This document shows positions 1-10,279 of a DNA stretch of 64,000 bases, piece by piece. The first letter of the stretch is position 1. Each line of letters begins with the position of its first letter. The notes below the pieces were generated by a model, which saw nothing but the letters and a program-made list of their open reading frames with translations, was not told the origin of the DNA and did no database searches. Source of the DNA: Deltaproteobacteria bacterium HGW-Deltaproteobacteria-8 (GTDB lineage: Bacteria > Desulfobacterota > Desulfovibrionia > Desulfovibrionales > Desulfovibrionaceae); the NCBI GenBank assembly GCA_002840405.1, contig PHAR01000001.1, positions 330,320 to 394,319 of the forward strand, written 5' to 3'. The translations under genes were made by a program, and so were the position numbers.

Positions 1-1127
1 CCGCCGCCCGTGGAGATGAAGCTGAAGCGCTCGCCCAGGTGGGCCTGGTGCACCACGGCGTCGGTGTCGCCGCCGCCCACGATGCTCACGGCGCCGCAGG
101 CCACAATGGCCTTGGCCACGCCGATGGAGCCCGCAGCAAAGGCCGGATTCTCAAACGCGCCCATGGGGCCGTTCCAGACCACGGTTTTCGCGCCCGTGAG
201 CACTGCGGCGAAGGCCACAACACTCTTGGGGCCGATGTCCAGGGCCATCAGCCCAGCAGGCACCGGGCCGGTGTGCGAGGCCACGGCAGGAGCAGCGTCC
301 TTGAGGCCCTTGGCGAGCACGAAGTCCACCGGCAGGTGGATGTGCGTGTGGTTGTCGGCCGCGGCGTCCAGGATGCTCCGGGCCTCGTCCAAGAGCTCTC
401 GCTCCACGAGCGAGTCGCCCATGTCGATGCCCTGGGCCAGCCTGAAGGTGTTGGCCATGGCCCCGCCGATGATCAGGTGGTCGACCTTGCCGAGCAGATT
501 CCGCAGGAGGACGAGCTTGCTCGAAACCTTGGACCCGCCGGACACGGCCACATAGGGCCGCGCTGGGTTCGTCAGGTGGCCGTGCAGGTACTGCCATTCT
601 TTTTCCATGAGAAAGCCCGCGCAGGCGATGGGCGCGAACTTCGGGACCTCGGTGACCGAGGCGTTGGGCCGGTGGGCCACGCCAAAGGCGTCGCTCACGT
701 AGACGTCCAGGCCCGCCACAAGCTCGCTGGCGAAGGCCTCGCGCTCGGCCACGTCCTTGGAGGTCTCGGCATTGTGGAAGCGCAGGTTCTCCAGCATGAG
801 CACATGGCCGGGCTCAAGGTTCGCGATGAGCCCCTTGACTTCCGCACCCACGCAGTCGACGGCGAGCGGCACGCTCTGGCCGAGGAGTCCAGCCAGATGC
901 GCGGCCACGGGCGCAAGCGAGAACTCTGGATTCACCTCGCCCTTGGGCCGGCCCAGGTGGCAGCAGATGACCGCAGCGCCGCCGCCGGAAAGGATATGGC
1001 GCAAGGTGGGCAGGCTCTCGCGGATGCGCGTGTCGTCGGTCACCCGCGTGCCGTCCAGGGGAACGTTGTAGTCCACCCGGATGAGCACCTTCTTGCCCTT
1101 GATGTCGATGTCCTTGAGGTAACGCAT
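1..1127 (-). CDS. pgk: Phosphoglycerate kinase, 3' end outside window
   Basis: Catalyses 1,3-bisphosphoglycerate + ADP to 3-phosphoglycerate + ATP in cytosolic glycolysis. The first 375 codons are present and the C-terminal tip lies beyond position 1. Visible family signatures are the N-terminal RVDYNVPL segment, the CHLGRPKG substrate loop, LENLRFH, the SGGSKVSSK hinge region, and the nucleotide-site WNGPMGAFE and GGGDT motifs. The ATG at 1127 follows a strong GGGAGG ribosome site. The upstream gap gene ends 15 bases away on the same strand, so the two consecutive glycolytic steps are probably cotranscribed. Identity is certain; only the C-terminus cannot be judged. Confidence 0.96.
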   Translation of the reverse strand, partial: MRYLKDIDIKGKKVLIRVDYNVPLDGTRVTDDTRIRESLPTLRHILSGGGAAVICCHLGRPKGEVNPEFSLAPVAAHLAGLLGQSVPLAVDCVGAEVKGLIANLEPGHVLMLENLRFHNAETSKDVAEREAFASELVAGLDVYVSDAFGVAHRPNASVTEVPKFAPIACAGFLMEKEWQYLHGHLTNPARPYVAVSGGSKVSSKLVLLRNLLGKVDHLIIGGAMANTFRLAQGIDMGDSLVERELLDEARSILDAAADNHTHIHLPVDFVLAKGLKDAAPAVASHTGPVPAGLMALDIGPKSVVAFAAVLTGAKTVVWNGPMGAFENPAFAAGSIGVAKAIVACGAVSIVGGGDTDAVVHQAHLGERFSFISTGG

Positions 1128-1142
1128 GGTACCTCCCCCCCT

Positions 1143-2159
1143 TTACAGACCCTTATCGGCCATGAGCTTGATGAGATCCGCCACGCGGCAGGAATAGCCC
1201 CATTCATTGTCGTACCAGGCCACGATCTTGGCCAGACCGGAGCCGGAGACCACTGTGTACTCTTCGTCGATGATGCTGGAGCGCGAGTCGCCCCGGAAGT
1301 CCACAGACACCAGCGGGCGGCTGGAAAAACCCAGAATGCCCTTGAGAGGGCCTTCGCTGGCGGCCTTGAGCTTGGCGCGCAAGGTTGCGGTGTCCGTGGG
1401 GTTCTTGAGGGTGCAGGCGAAATCCACGATGGAGACTGTAGGCGTGGGCACGCGCAGGGAATAGCCGTCCACCTTGCCCTTGAGCTCCGGGATGACCAGG
1501 GCCACGGCCTTGGCCGCGCCGGTGGAGGTGGGCACGATGCTCAGGGCTGCGGCCCGGGCACGCCTCAGGTCCTTGTGCGGTTGATCCAGGATGCGCTGGT
1601 CATTGGTGTAGCTGTGGATGGTGCACATGAGCCCGTTGAGCACGCCAAAGGCGTCGTTGACGACCTTTACTGCCGGGGCCAGGCAGTTGGTGGTGCAGGA
1701 GGCGTTGGACACGATGTTGTGCTTCTGCGGATCATACAGGTGCTCGTTGACGCCAAGCACGATGGTGATGTCCTCTTCCTTGGCCGGGGCGGAGATGATG
1801 ACCTTCCTGGCCCCGGCGTCGATGTGCGCCCGGGCCTTGGGGCCGGTGGTGAACAGGCCCGTGGATTCGATGACGATGTCCACGCCGAGCTCGCCCCAGG
1901 CCAGGTTGCGCGGGTCGCGCTCGGCAAAGCAGGCGACGTCCCAGTCGCCATACTTGATGCCCCCGGATTCGTTGACGGATACATGGTGGGGGGATCTGCC
2001 GTAGGTGGAGTCGAACTCCAGCAGGTGCGCGCTGGTGTTCACGTCGTAGAGGTCGTTTAAGGCCACGACGCTGCACACGTCCTTGTGGTTGTCATAGATG
2101 GCCTTGAGGACCTGTCTGCCGATGCGGCCGAAGCCGTTGATGCCGATGCGCAGGCTCAT
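1143..2159 (-). CDS. gap: Glyceraldehyde-3-phosphate dehydrogenase, NAD-type (type I)
   Basis: Oxidises glyceraldehyde-3-phosphate to 1,3-bisphosphoglycerate. It is 338 aa, normal for the family. It shows the INGFGRIGR Rossmann start, the catalytic SNASCTTNC cysteine, and the C-terminal WYDNEWGYS motif. The acidic residue typical of NAD enzymes is present after strand 2 (ALNDLYD), and a proline stands in LDQPHKD, both signs of NAD specificity. An ATG six bases upstream (2165) abuts the G-run ribosome site, so the internal ATG at 2159 with about 6 bases of spacing is preferred. It lies between the GAF gene and pgk in a tight operon. A second, divergent GAPDH lies 0.8 kb upstream. Confidence 0.96.
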   Translation of the reverse strand: MSLRIGINGFGRIGRQVLKAIYDNHKDVCSVVALNDLYDVNTSAHLLEFDSTYGRSPHHVSVNESGGIKYGDWDVACFAERDPRNLAWGELGVDIVIESTGLFTTGPKARAHIDAGARKVIISAPAKEEDITIVLGVNEHLYDPQKHNIVSNASCTTNCLAPAVKVVNDAFGVLNGLMCTIHSYTNDQRILDQPHKDLRRARAAALSIVPTSTGAAKAVALVIPELKGKVDGYSLRVPTPTVSIVDFACTLKNPTDTATLRAKLKAASEGPLKGILGFSSRPLVSVDFRGDSRSSIIDEEYTVVSGSGLAKIVAWYDNEWGYSCRVADLIKLMADKGL

Positions 2160-2170
2160 ACACATCCCCC

Positions 2171-2743
2171 CTAGTCTTCGAAGATGCGGTGCTCATAGGA
2201 GGCCAGCATCTCGTAGTCAATTTTCAGGGACTGGTGCAGACGGGCATTTTCGATGGCCACGGCGCTCAAGGCTGCCACAGCCTCAAGGAGGTCCTTCTCC
2301 AGGTCATCGAAATCGCGGTGCGAGTCGGTGTAGATGCGCAAGAGGCCGATGGACTTCCCCTCGACCATGAGAGGCGTCACCAGCACGGAGACGATGCCCT
2401 CCTTCTTGGCCGCTTCGCCATACTGGAAGCGCGGGTCGTTCTGGGCGTTGGAGATGAAGATGGTCTTGCCGGCAATGACCTCGCGGTCCACCTCACTGTG
2501 CTCCAGATCCACAACCCCCTTGCGGAAATATTCCTTGGAAAGTCCGTAGGAGGCGCTTGAGAGGAGCCGCTTGCCGGACCTGTCCAGCAAGCGCAGGGTG
2601 CAGCCTTTGGCGTCCAGGGCAGAAGCGATCTGCTCCGTTACGGAAGCGAGAACAGTGCTGGGCTCAAGGCTGGAGTTCACTGCCTGGGCCACAGCTGCCA
2701 GAGTGCGGAAATACCGTTCAAACCTGTCTGGTATTGTGCTCAT
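2171..2743 (-). CDS. GAF-domain protein in the gap-pgk operon
   Basis: A 190-aa cytosolic protein that is almost entirely one GAF domain (about residues 15-170). It ends in a helical tail ([11 protein letters not shown]) of the kind that links GAF domains to output modules, but no output domain follows. I chose the ATG at 2743 because GGAGG lies 7 bases upstream; the longer reading frame has no ribosome site. Its stop is 11 bases before gap, so the three genes are probably one transcript. GAF domains bind small ligands or sense redox state. A role in sensing a metabolite for glycolysis is inference from position only. Confidence 0.85.
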   Translation of the reverse strand: MSTIPDRFERYFRTLAAVAQAVNSSLEPSTVLASVTEQIASALDAKGCTLRLLDRSGKRLLSSASYGLSKEYFRKGVVDLEHSEVDREVIAGKTIFISNAQNDPRFQYGEAAKKEGIVSVLVTPLMVEGKSIGLLRIYTDSHRDFDDLEKDLLEAVAALSAVAIENARLHQSLKIDYEMLASYEHRIFED

Positions 2744-2875
2744 AGATCCTCCATATTTAATAACGAGAATATACCCACGAGTACCAGATAGCCAGCAGAA
2801 AGGATTCCTGGGAAAACACTTTGCTCCCCCGAACGAAGGGAAGCCCCCAAGGCGCGAGACCAGCGCCCCCAAGGC

Positions 2876-2913
2876 AAAGCAAGGGGAGGGCCATGCACCC
2901 TCCCCCTTGCTTT
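2876..2913 (-). terminator. Stem-loop terminator after second GAPDH
   Basis: The arms AAAGCAAGGGGAGGG and CCCTCCCCCTTGCTTT pair with a single bulge around a 7-base loop. The structure lies 21 bases past the stop of the gap2 gene (2934) and upstream of the GAF gene. It separates the fba-gap2 unit from the GAF-gap-pgk unit. The U-run on the minus strand is short. Confidence 0.6.
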
Positions 2914-2933
2914 ACCTTGAAATTGGCTGAGAA

Positions 2934-3917
<984 letters not shown>

Positions 3918-3944
3918 GTTCTCTCTCCTTGCGGTGTTGCGCGC

Positions 3945-4868
3945 CTAGGCCTTGCCGGAGCAGCCGAGCACGTTCTTGATCTTGCGCTGGACCATTTCCT
4001 TGACCGCCGTGCGGGCCGGGGCCAGATACTGCCTGGGGTCGAAGTCCGCCGGGTTCTCCACGAAATGCTTGCGGATGGTGGCGGTCATGGCCAGGCGGAT
4101 GTCCGTGTCGATGTTGATCTTGCACACGGCCATGCTGGCCGCCTTGCGCAGCAGGTCCTCGGGCACGCCGCGCGCGCCGGGGATGTTGCCGCCGTACTTG
4201 TTGGCCATCTCCACGAACTCCTGGGGCACGCTGGACGCGCCGTGCAGCACGATGGGCAGGCCGGGCAAAAGCTTGCTGACCTTTTCCAGACGGTCGAAAT
4301 CGAGCTTGGCCTCGCCCTTGAACTTGTACGCGCCGTGGCTGGTGCCAATGGCGATGGCCAGCGAGTCGCAGCCGGTGCGGGTCACGAAGTCCTTGGCCTG
4401 CTCCGGGTCGGTGTAGATGTGCTCGTCTGAGTGGACGTCGTCCTCCACGCCGGCCAGGCGGCCCAGCTCGGCCTCGACCCAGACGCCCCGGGCGTGGGCG
4501 TATTCCACGACCTTCTTGGTCTCGGCGATGTTCTCCTCGTAGGGCAGGTGCGAACCGTCGTACATGACCGAGGTGAAGCCGCCGTCGATGACGTCGCGGC
4601 ACAGCTCGAAGTTCGGGCCGTGGTCCAGGTGCAGCACCACGGGCAGGTCGGCCAGCATCAGCGCGGCCTCCATAAGCTTCATGATGTAGACCTGGCCCGC
4701 GTATTTGCGCGCCCCGGCGGACACCTGCAGTATGAGCGGCGCGTTCTCCGCCTTGCCCGCCTCCATGATGCCCTGGACGATCTCCATGTTGTTCACGTTG
4801 AAGGCGCCGATGGCATAGCCCCCGGCATAGGCTTTCTGGAACATTTCCTTGGGTGATACGAGTGGCAT
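3945..4868 (-). CDS. fba: Fructose-bisphosphate aldolase, class II
   Basis: Zinc-dependent cleavage of fructose-1,6-bisphosphate to two triose phosphates in the cytosol. It is 307 aa. The HLDHGPN motif supplies zinc and catalytic residues, ELGRLAGVED carries the conserved glutamate, and GTSHGAYK and VLHGASSVP bind zinc and phosphate. The ATG at 4868 follows AAGGAGGA; a longer reading frame to 4940 runs through the promoter region and has no ribosome site. It is followed 27 bases later by the GapB-like GAPDH, so adjacent steps are probably cotranscribed. Confidence 0.95.
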   Translation of the reverse strand: MPLVSPKEMFQKAYAGGYAIGAFNVNNMEIVQGIMEAGKAENAPLILQVSAGARKYAGQVYIMKLMEAALMLADLPVVLHLDHGPNFELCRDVIDGGFTSVMYDGSHLPYEENIAETKKVVEYAHARGVWVEAELGRLAGVEDDVHSDEHIYTDPEQAKDFVTRTGCDSLAIAIGTSHGAYKFKGEAKLDFDRLEKVSKLLPGLPIVLHGASSVPQEFVEMANKYGGNIPGARGVPEDLLRKAASMAVCKINIDTDIRLAMTATIRKHFVENPADFDPRQYLAPARTAVKEMVQRKIKNVLGCSGKA

Positions 4869-4929
4869 GGACTCCTCCTTGGGGGGCTCGATAGGACGTG
4901 GTGTGATTTTACTCGTGCAATCAGTACAT

Positions 4930-4959
4930 ATTCTTGGCACGCAGGGCCATTTCTGTCAA
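4930..4959 (-). promoter_or_regulatory. Putative sigma-70 promoter of fba
   Basis: Read on the minus strand: a perfect -35 TTGACA (4959-4954), an 18-base spacer, then AAGAAT (4935-4930), which matches 4 of 6 -10 positions. It lies 62 bases upstream of the fba start and directly after the surE stop. Confidence 0.45.
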
Positions 4960-4965
4960 TGCGCC

Positions 4966-5718
4966 CTACAAGATTTTAGACTCCAACAGGGCCAAGGTCT
5001 CGTGGTCCGTGAAGTCGAAGCGCAGGGGCGTCAGGGTGATGAAGCCCTCGGACAAGAGCCTGCGGTCACGTCCTTGGCTGATGCCCTCGGGCTTCAGCTC
5101 CCCGCACATCCAGTAATACTTGCGGCCGCGCGGGTCCAGGCGTTCCTCGTACCAGTCCGTGTAGGCCACGCGGGTGTGCGCGCAAACACGCAGCTCCCTG
5201 GCCTGGGCGATGGGCAGGTTGGGGAAGTTCAGGTTGAGCACGCACTTCCCCGGCAGGCTGGCAAAAGGAAGTCGGGGCAGGAGTTCGGCGGCATAGGCGG
5301 CCTGGCCGGAAAGCTCCGTTGGGTTGTGGTCGTCCATGGACACGGCCAGCGCCGGAAAGCCCATGAGCGCGCCCTCAGTGGCGGCGGAGACCGTGCCGGA
5401 GTACATGATGTCCACGCCCACGTTGGCCCCGGCGTTGATGCCAGAGACGACCAGCTCCGGCGCGGGCTTGATCAAGGTAGAGATGGCCAGCTTCACGCAG
5501 TCGGCCGGGGTTCCGGAGATCCCCAGGCCGAAGAAGCCCTCCTCGCGGAACTCCTTCACCCGCAGCGGCGAGGAGAGGGTGATGGCATGCCCCACGGCAG
5601 ACTGCTCGGTGATGGGCGCCACCACCTGAACGTCGTGGCCACACGCGACCAGCGCCTTGTGCATGGCCCGCAGGCCAACGGCTTGGATGCCGTCGTCGTT
5701 GGTGAGGAGGATGCGCAT
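4966..5718 (-). CDS. surE: 5'/3'-nucleotidase SurE
   Basis: Metal-dependent phosphatase that hydrolyses 5'- and 3'-nucleoside monophosphates; a survival and stationary-phase protein in the cytosol. It is 250 aa, typical length. Metal-binding residues lie in LTNDDGI at the N-terminus, with SGTPADCV and VSGINAGANVG downstream. GGGAG lies 5 bases before the ATG at 5718. It is divergent from the exoribonuclease gene across 143 bases, and 97 bases upstream of fba on the same strand. Confidence 0.95.
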   Translation of the reverse strand: MRILLTNDDGIQAVGLRAMHKALVACGHDVQVVAPITEQSAVGHAITLSSPLRVKEFREEGFFGLGISGTPADCVKLAISTLIKPAPELVVSGINAGANVGVDIMYSGTVSAATEGALMGFPALAVSMDDHNPTELSGQAAYAAELLPRLPFASLPGKCVLNLNFPNLPIAQARELRVCAHTRVAYTDWYEERLDPRGRKYYWMCGELKPEGISQGRDRRLLSEGFITLTPLRFDFTDHETLALLESKIL

Positions 5719-5754
5719 AGAGACTCCCTGGCGGGCGGTATTCCACCCTACGGT

Positions 5755-5784
5755 TTGACAATCCTGGCCGTCGGGGGCAATGAA
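5755..5784 (+). promoter_or_regulatory. Possible promoter for the exoribonuclease gene
   Basis: A perfect TTGACA at 5755-5760 lies in the divergent surE/exoribonuclease gap. The -10 is poor: AATGAA after 18 bases. It is supported mainly by its position and the -35 match. Confidence 0.3.
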
Positions 5785-5861
5785 TTCTGTTTAGAGCAAA
5801 CCCGACGCCGCCTGGATGCGGTAGGTTGGAACTACCCCAACACGAGGGAGAAGGCAAGGCC

Positions 5862-6911
5862 GTGATTGCGAAAGCCGTGTACATACGGGACATTAGCCCA
5901 GGCCAGACGATACAGGACACCTTTCTCCTGGCCGACGCCCGCACCGGCCAATCGCGCAACGGCCCGTACTGGAGCCTGGTTTTGCAGGACGCAAGCGGGC
6001 AGATGGACGCCAAGGTCTGGAGCCCGCTGTCACAGCAGCATCCAACCCTCGCGGCCGGGCAGTTCGTCACGGTGCGCGGCCTGGCCGCCAACTATCGCGA
6101 CAAGTGCCAGTTGACCATCGACCAGCTGACCCTGGTGCCAGAGGCCGAGGTCGACCCGGCAGAGTTCCTGCCGCCGAGCCCGGTGAAGCCCGCCGAGCTG
6201 CTGGCCGAGATTGAGAATCTGTGCCGCCGTGAGCTGACGCACAAGCCCTGGCGCAGCCTGATGAAGAAGATCCTGAGCGACGAGGAGATCCGCGCGCGCC
6301 TGCTGCCCGCCACCGGGGCCAAGACCGTGCACCACGCCTATGTCGGCGGGTTGCTTGAGCACACGCTCTGCGTGGCCCGCACCTGCATGGCCCTGTGCGG
6401 CCTCTACCCGCGCCTGGATCGCCAGGTGCTGCTGGTGGCGGCCATCCTGCACGACCTGGGCAAGGCCTGGGAACTCACAAGCGGCCTGACCACGGACTAC
6501 ACCGACGAGGGCCGCCTGCTGGGCCACATCCAGCTCGGCCTGGAGCGCGTGGAAGGCTTTCTGGCCAAGGCCCGCGATCTCGACCCGGCGCTCGTCCTGC
6601 ACCTGAAACACCTGATCATCAGCCACCACGGCGAGTACGAGTTCGGCGCGCCCAGGCGTCCCAAGACAGCGGAGGCGTTCATCCTGCACTTCGCAGACAA
6701 CATCGACGCCAAGATGAACACCATCAGCGGGGCCTACGGCGACATCGAGGGAGATTCACCGGCCTGGACCCCCTTCCAGCGCTACCTGGACCGCTTCCTC
6801 TACCGTCCCGCGCACACCCCTGCGGCCTTGGAGAACCAAGGCGCACAGGCCAGAACCGAAGCGCACAAGCCCGATGCCCGCATCCTGCTCCTGCCTCTGG
6901 GTTCGGAATAG
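5862..6911 (+). CDS. YhaM-type 3'-5' exoribonuclease (OB + HD domains)
   Basis: About 349 aa. An OB-fold nucleic-acid-binding domain (residues about 1-90, with the segment GPYWSLVLQDASG) is followed by a metal-dependent HD domain (about 150-310) with HHAYVGGLLEHT and ILHDLGKAWEL and a further SHHGEYEFG metal-ligand region. This matches the Bacillus YhaM/Cbf1 family of 3'-5' exonucleases that act on RNA and single-stranded DNA. I prefer the GTG start at 5862, after purine-rich GAGGGAGAAGG; a TTG 36 bases earlier is possible. Its function in this organism is inferred from the family. Confidence 0.88.
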   Translation: MIAKAVYIRDISPGQTIQDTFLLADARTGQSRNGPYWSLVLQDASGQMDAKVWSPLSQQHPTLAAGQFVTVRGLAANYRDKCQLTIDQLTLVPEAEVDPAEFLPPSPVKPAELLAEIENLCRRELTHKPWRSLMKKILSDEEIRARLLPATGAKTVHHAYVGGLLEHTLCVARTCMALCGLYPRLDRQVLLVAAILHDLGKAWELTSGLTTDYTDEGRLLGHIQLGLERVEGFLAKARDLDPALVLHLKHLIISHHGEYEFGAPRRPKTAEAFILHFADNIDAKMNTISGAYGDIEGDSPAWTPFQRYLDRFLYRPAHTPAALENQGAQARTEAHKPDARILLLPLGSE

Positions 6912-6959
6912 AACCAACCGCCCGGGGCCCGCAGGCCCCATGTTTTCAAAGGTAGACCC

Positions 6960-8813
6960 ATGGATGACGCCTCAACCCCCGGACCGAAGATGACCGCCAC
7001 AAGGCTGGCCAAACGACTTTATTCAACCTTCACCGGCCTTCACACGAGCGACGCCCTGCGCATCATCGTCCTGGGCTGCGTCATCGGCGTCATTTCCGGA
7101 CTTCTGGCCGTTGGCTTCTATGGCGCCCTGAACTACCTGCAGGAGCTGCTGCTGGGCCGCATCGCTGGCACCCCCATGCCCAGCCACGGGCTCTCCGCGC
7201 TCACCGCCTCGACCTCCTCTCCACTGTACATCCCGCTGATGACCACGGCCACCGGCGCGCTCATCGGCCTGTGCATGCACTACATGCTGCCGGACAGCCC
7301 GGACCTTGGCACCGACGGCACGGACATCATGATCCGCGCCTTCCACGGGCCCACCGGCCGCGTCAACACGAGCATCACCGCCGTGCGCGGTGCGGGCGCC
7401 ATCCTGACCATCGCCAGCGGCGCCAGCGCGGGCCAGGAAGGCCCAATCTCGCTCATCGGAGCCGGGGCGGCGTCCTGGCTGGCCGACAGGCTGAAGCTTA
7501 CCGCCCGGGAACGCCGGACCCTGCTCCTGGCCGGCGCGGCAGGCGGTCTCGGGGCCATCTTCCGCGCGCCCCTCGGCGGCGCGCTCACGGCCATCGAGGT
7601 CATCTACCGCGAGGACTTCGAGGCCGACTCCCTGCTGGCGGCCCTGTTCTCCTCCACCACGGCCTATTCCGTGTTCACCATCTTCTACGGCACGGACCCC
7701 ATCTTCCATGTGCCGGACCTGAAGCTCAGCAGCGTGAGCGAGCTACCCTTCTACGCGCTGCTCGCCGTGGCCTGCTCCATGGCGGCCTGGGCCTTTGTCT
7801 GGTGCTTCCGCCGGGCCAAGTACCACTTCTTCGCCCCCTTGCGGCAACGCATCGGCGTTGTCGGCACCACCGCCCTGGGCGGCTTCATGGCCGGAATTGT
7901 GGGCATGCTCTTCCCGCAGCTGCTCGGCGGCGGCCTGGAGTGGGTGGAGCTGGCCCTGCGCGGCGACCTGCCCCTGCTGGCCCTGTGCCTGCTGGCCCTG
8001 GGCAAGACCGTGGACACGGCCCTGACCATCGGCTCGGGCATGAGCGGCGGCATGTTCGCCCCCTCGCTCTACGTGGGCGGCATGACCGGCACCGCCGTGG
8101 GCACCCTGTTCCAGACCTATTTCCCGGACATCATCACCAAGCCGGCCGCCTTCGGCATCGTGGGCATGTCGGTGTTTTTCTCCTGCGCCACCGGGGCCTC
8201 GCTCGGCCCGCTGGTCATGACCTGCGAGATCACCGGCACCTACGGCCTGCTGGTGCCGCTCATGCTGGCCACGGGCTGCGGGCTGCTGCTCTCCCGCAAC
8301 ATTTCTCTCTACAACAACCAGTTGCCCAACAAGCTGGCCTCCCACGCGCACACACACGAGGCCGCCGTGAATCTGCTCAAGGGCCGCAAGGTGGCACAGC
8401 TGCCCCTGGCCCCGCCCCCGCCGGTGCTTCTGGAGTCCACCAAGCTGGGCGACCTGCGCGGGCTGGTGACCAGCTCCCGCGCCCTGTGCTACCCTGTGTT
8501 CAACGCCCAGGGCGCCATGACCGGCATCGCCACCCTCTCCGACCTGCGCGATGTGCTCTACGAGAACTGCCTGTTCGACCTCGTGGTGGTAAAGGAGGTT
8601 GCGCGCCCCCCTGTCTTTGTGGCACCCGATGCTGACGGCTACGAAGCCCTGCTGACCATGCTCGACACCGGGCTGGACGAGCTGCCGGTGCTGGACCCGG
8701 TCACGGGCACCATCCTCGGGATGCTCGACCGCAAGGCCCTGCTCGGCATGTACCGCCCGACGCACCCCATGGCCACCAACGCTCCGGAAACATCAGGGCT
8801 CTCATGTTCATAA
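6960..8813 (+). CDS. ClC-family chloride channel/transporter with C-terminal CBS domains
   Basis: A 617-aa inner-membrane protein. The ClC core (about residues 35-450) contains GQEGP with the gating glutamate, the RAPLGGAL segment, and [13 protein letters not shown] for the anion filter. The C-terminal 150 residues are a CBS pair, known in this family to sense adenine nucleotides. At the internal proton-glutamate position of E. coli ClC (IIEEM) this protein has AIEVI, so the second glutamate is valine. The N-terminal GSGIPE filter motif is replaced by GTDGTD. AAAGGTAG lies upstream of the ATG. Its stop overlaps the tmk start by 10 bases. Confidence 0.92.
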   Translation: MDDASTPGPKMTATRLAKRLYSTFTGLHTSDALRIIVLGCVIGVISGLLAVGFYGALNYLQELLLGRIAGTPMPSHGLSALTASTSSPLYIPLMTTATGALIGLCMHYMLPDSPDLGTDGTDIMIRAFHGPTGRVNTSITAVRGAGAILTIASGASAGQEGPISLIGAGAASWLADRLKLTARERRTLLLAGAAGGLGAIFRAPLGGALTAIEVIYREDFEADSLLAALFSSTTAYSVFTIFYGTDPIFHVPDLKLSSVSELPFYALLAVACSMAAWAFVWCFRRAKYHFFAPLRQRIGVVGTTALGGFMAGIVGMLFPQLLGGGLEWVELALRGDLPLLALCLLALGKTVDTALTIGSGMSGGMFAPSLYVGGMTGTAVGTLFQTYFPDIITKPAAFGIVGMSVFFSCATGASLGPLVMTCEITGTYGLLVPLMLATGCGLLLSRNISLYNNQLPNKLASHAHTHEAAVNLLKGRKVAQLPLAPPPPVLLESTKLGDLRGLVTSSRALCYPVFNAQGAMTGIATLSDLRDVLYENCLFDLVVVKEVARPPVFVAPDADGYEALLTMLDTGLDELPVLDPVTGTILGMLDRKALLGMYRPTHPMATNAPETSGLSCS

Positions 8814-9439
8814 CTTTTGAAGGCATCGAAGGCACGGGCAAGTCCACCCAGATCGCCCTGCTCAAAGAGCATATGCTGGCCCAGGGCAAGCGCGTGATGG
8901 TGACCCTGGAGCCGGGCGGCAGCCGCATCGGCGCGGAGCTGCGGCGCGTGCTTTTGTCCCTGGACAACCGCGACCTGACGCCCCAGGCCGAGCTCTTCCT
9001 GTATCTGGCCGACCGCGCCCAGCACGTGGCCCAGGTGGTGCGCCCGGCCCTTGAAACCGGGGCCGTCGTGCTCTGCGACCGCTTCGCCGACTCCACCGTG
9101 GCCTACCAGGGCTTTGGCCGCGGCATGGACCCGGAACTGCTGCACCGGCTCAATGAGGTGGCCGTGGACGGACTCTGGCCGGAGCTGACCGTCCTGCTGG
9201 ACCTGGACCCGGTCATCGGGCTTAAGCGCGCCGTGGCGCGGAACCACAGCGAGGGCAAGACCAACGCCGAGGGCCGCTTCGAGGCCGAGAGCCTGGCCTT
9301 CCACAACCGCGTGCGCCAGGGCTTCCTGAAGCTCGCCGCAGCCAAACCCGAGCGCATCAGCATCGTGGACGCCACAGGCACGCCGGAGGACATCGCCCGC
9401 AAGGTCAAGGCCCTGGTGGAGGCCCGGCTCCATGCCTGA
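8804..9439 (+). CDS. tmk: Thymidylate kinase
   Basis: Phosphorylates dTMP to dTDP for DNA synthesis. It is 211 aa. Walker A is [11 protein letters not shown], the DRF motif appears in [11 protein letters not shown], and a LID-like segment with arginines follows near residue 145. It starts within the ClC gene (10-base overlap) and overlaps the next permease gene by 8 bases, so translational coupling in one operon is likely. Confidence 0.96.
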   Translation: MFITFEGIEGTGKSTQIALLKEHMLAQGKRVMVTLEPGGSRIGAELRRVLLSLDNRDLTPQAELFLYLADRAQHVAQVVRPALETGAVVLCDRFADSTVAYQGFGRGMDPELLHRLNEVAVDGLWPELTVLLDLDPVIGLKRAVARNHSEGKTNAEGRFEAESLAFHNRVRQGFLKLAAAKPERISIVDATGTPEDIARKVKALVEARLHA

Positions 9440-10253
9440 GCACCCAGCCAGGCCCGCACACGCTTTATTCTCCCACCTCAGGCTCGCCGTCCTGAACGAC
9501 TGGCTGCTGTTCCTGCTTTTGTCCGGCGGCCTCGTCTGGCTCGGCTTGCGCGGGGCCGAGGGCCTGGGCTACAACTGGCAGTGGTACCAGGTTCCGCGCG
9601 CGCTCATGACCAGCCACGACGGGGCGCTCTCGCCCGGGCCGCTGCTCCAGGGCCTTTTCGTGACGCTCAAGCTCACGGCCTGGAGCTTCGCCGGGGCCTT
9701 TGCCGTGGGCCTGACCACGGCGCTGCTCAGGCTGTCCGGGTCGTGGTCCGGCCGCGTCCTGGCCCGGTGCTACCTGGAGCTGGTGCGCAACACGCCGCTT
9801 TTGATCCAGCTCTTCTTCCTCTACTTCGTGCTCTCGCCGGTGCTGAACATGGACGCCTTCGCCACCGCCGTGCTCGGCCTGTCGCTCTTTGAGGGCGCGT
9901 ACGTGTCGGAGATCCTGCGCGCCGGGGTGCGCTCCGTTGACCCTGGCCAGTGGGACGCCGCCCGCAGCCTGGGCATGGGCCGCGCCAGGACCTATGTCTC
10001 CGTGATCCTGCCCCAGGCCATGCGCCGCGTACTGCCGCCCCTGGCCGGCCAGGGCGTGTCGCTCATCAAGGACTCGTCGCTGGCCAGCGTCATCGCCATC
10101 AGCGAGCTGACCCTGCGCGGACAGAATATTGTCTCCGAGACCTTCCTCAGCTTCGAAATTTGGTTTACGGTGGCGGCAATATACTGGATCGTCACCACAG
10201 CGCTCTCCGGCGCGGCGGATGCGCTTGAACGCCGCCTGGCCTACCCCGCCTAA
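9432..10253 (+). CDS. Polar amino acid ABC transporter permease (HisMQ family)
   Basis: A 273-aa inner-membrane permease. Several hydrophobic segments include an N-terminal one near residues 17-36. The EAA loop reads [25 protein letters not shown], the site that docks the ATPase. [14 protein letters not shown] is the hallmark of the glutamine/glutamate/arginine permeases. It forms a transporter with the binding protein at 10280 and the second permease at 11129. No ATPase gene accompanies them. The start overlaps tmk. Confidence 0.93.
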   Translation: MPEHPARPAHALFSHLRLAVLNDWLLFLLLSGGLVWLGLRGAEGLGYNWQWYQVPRALMTSHDGALSPGPLLQGLFVTLKLTAWSFAGAFAVGLTTALLRLSGSWSGRVLARCYLELVRNTPLLIQLFFLYFVLSPVLNMDAFATAVLGLSLFEGAYVSEILRAGVRSVDPGQWDAARSLGMGRARTYVSVILPQAMRRVLPPLAGQGVSLIKDSSLASVIAISELTLRGQNIVSETFLSFEIWFTVAAIYWIVTTALSGAADALERRLAYPA

Positions 10254-10279
10254 GCCCAACCAGCCAAAGGAGGCACCCC

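Noticed and set aside
1150-1164. GCCGATAA on the minus strand resembling a sigma-28 -10
   Set aside because: It lies inside the end of gap coding sequence, and no TAAA stands at the right distance.
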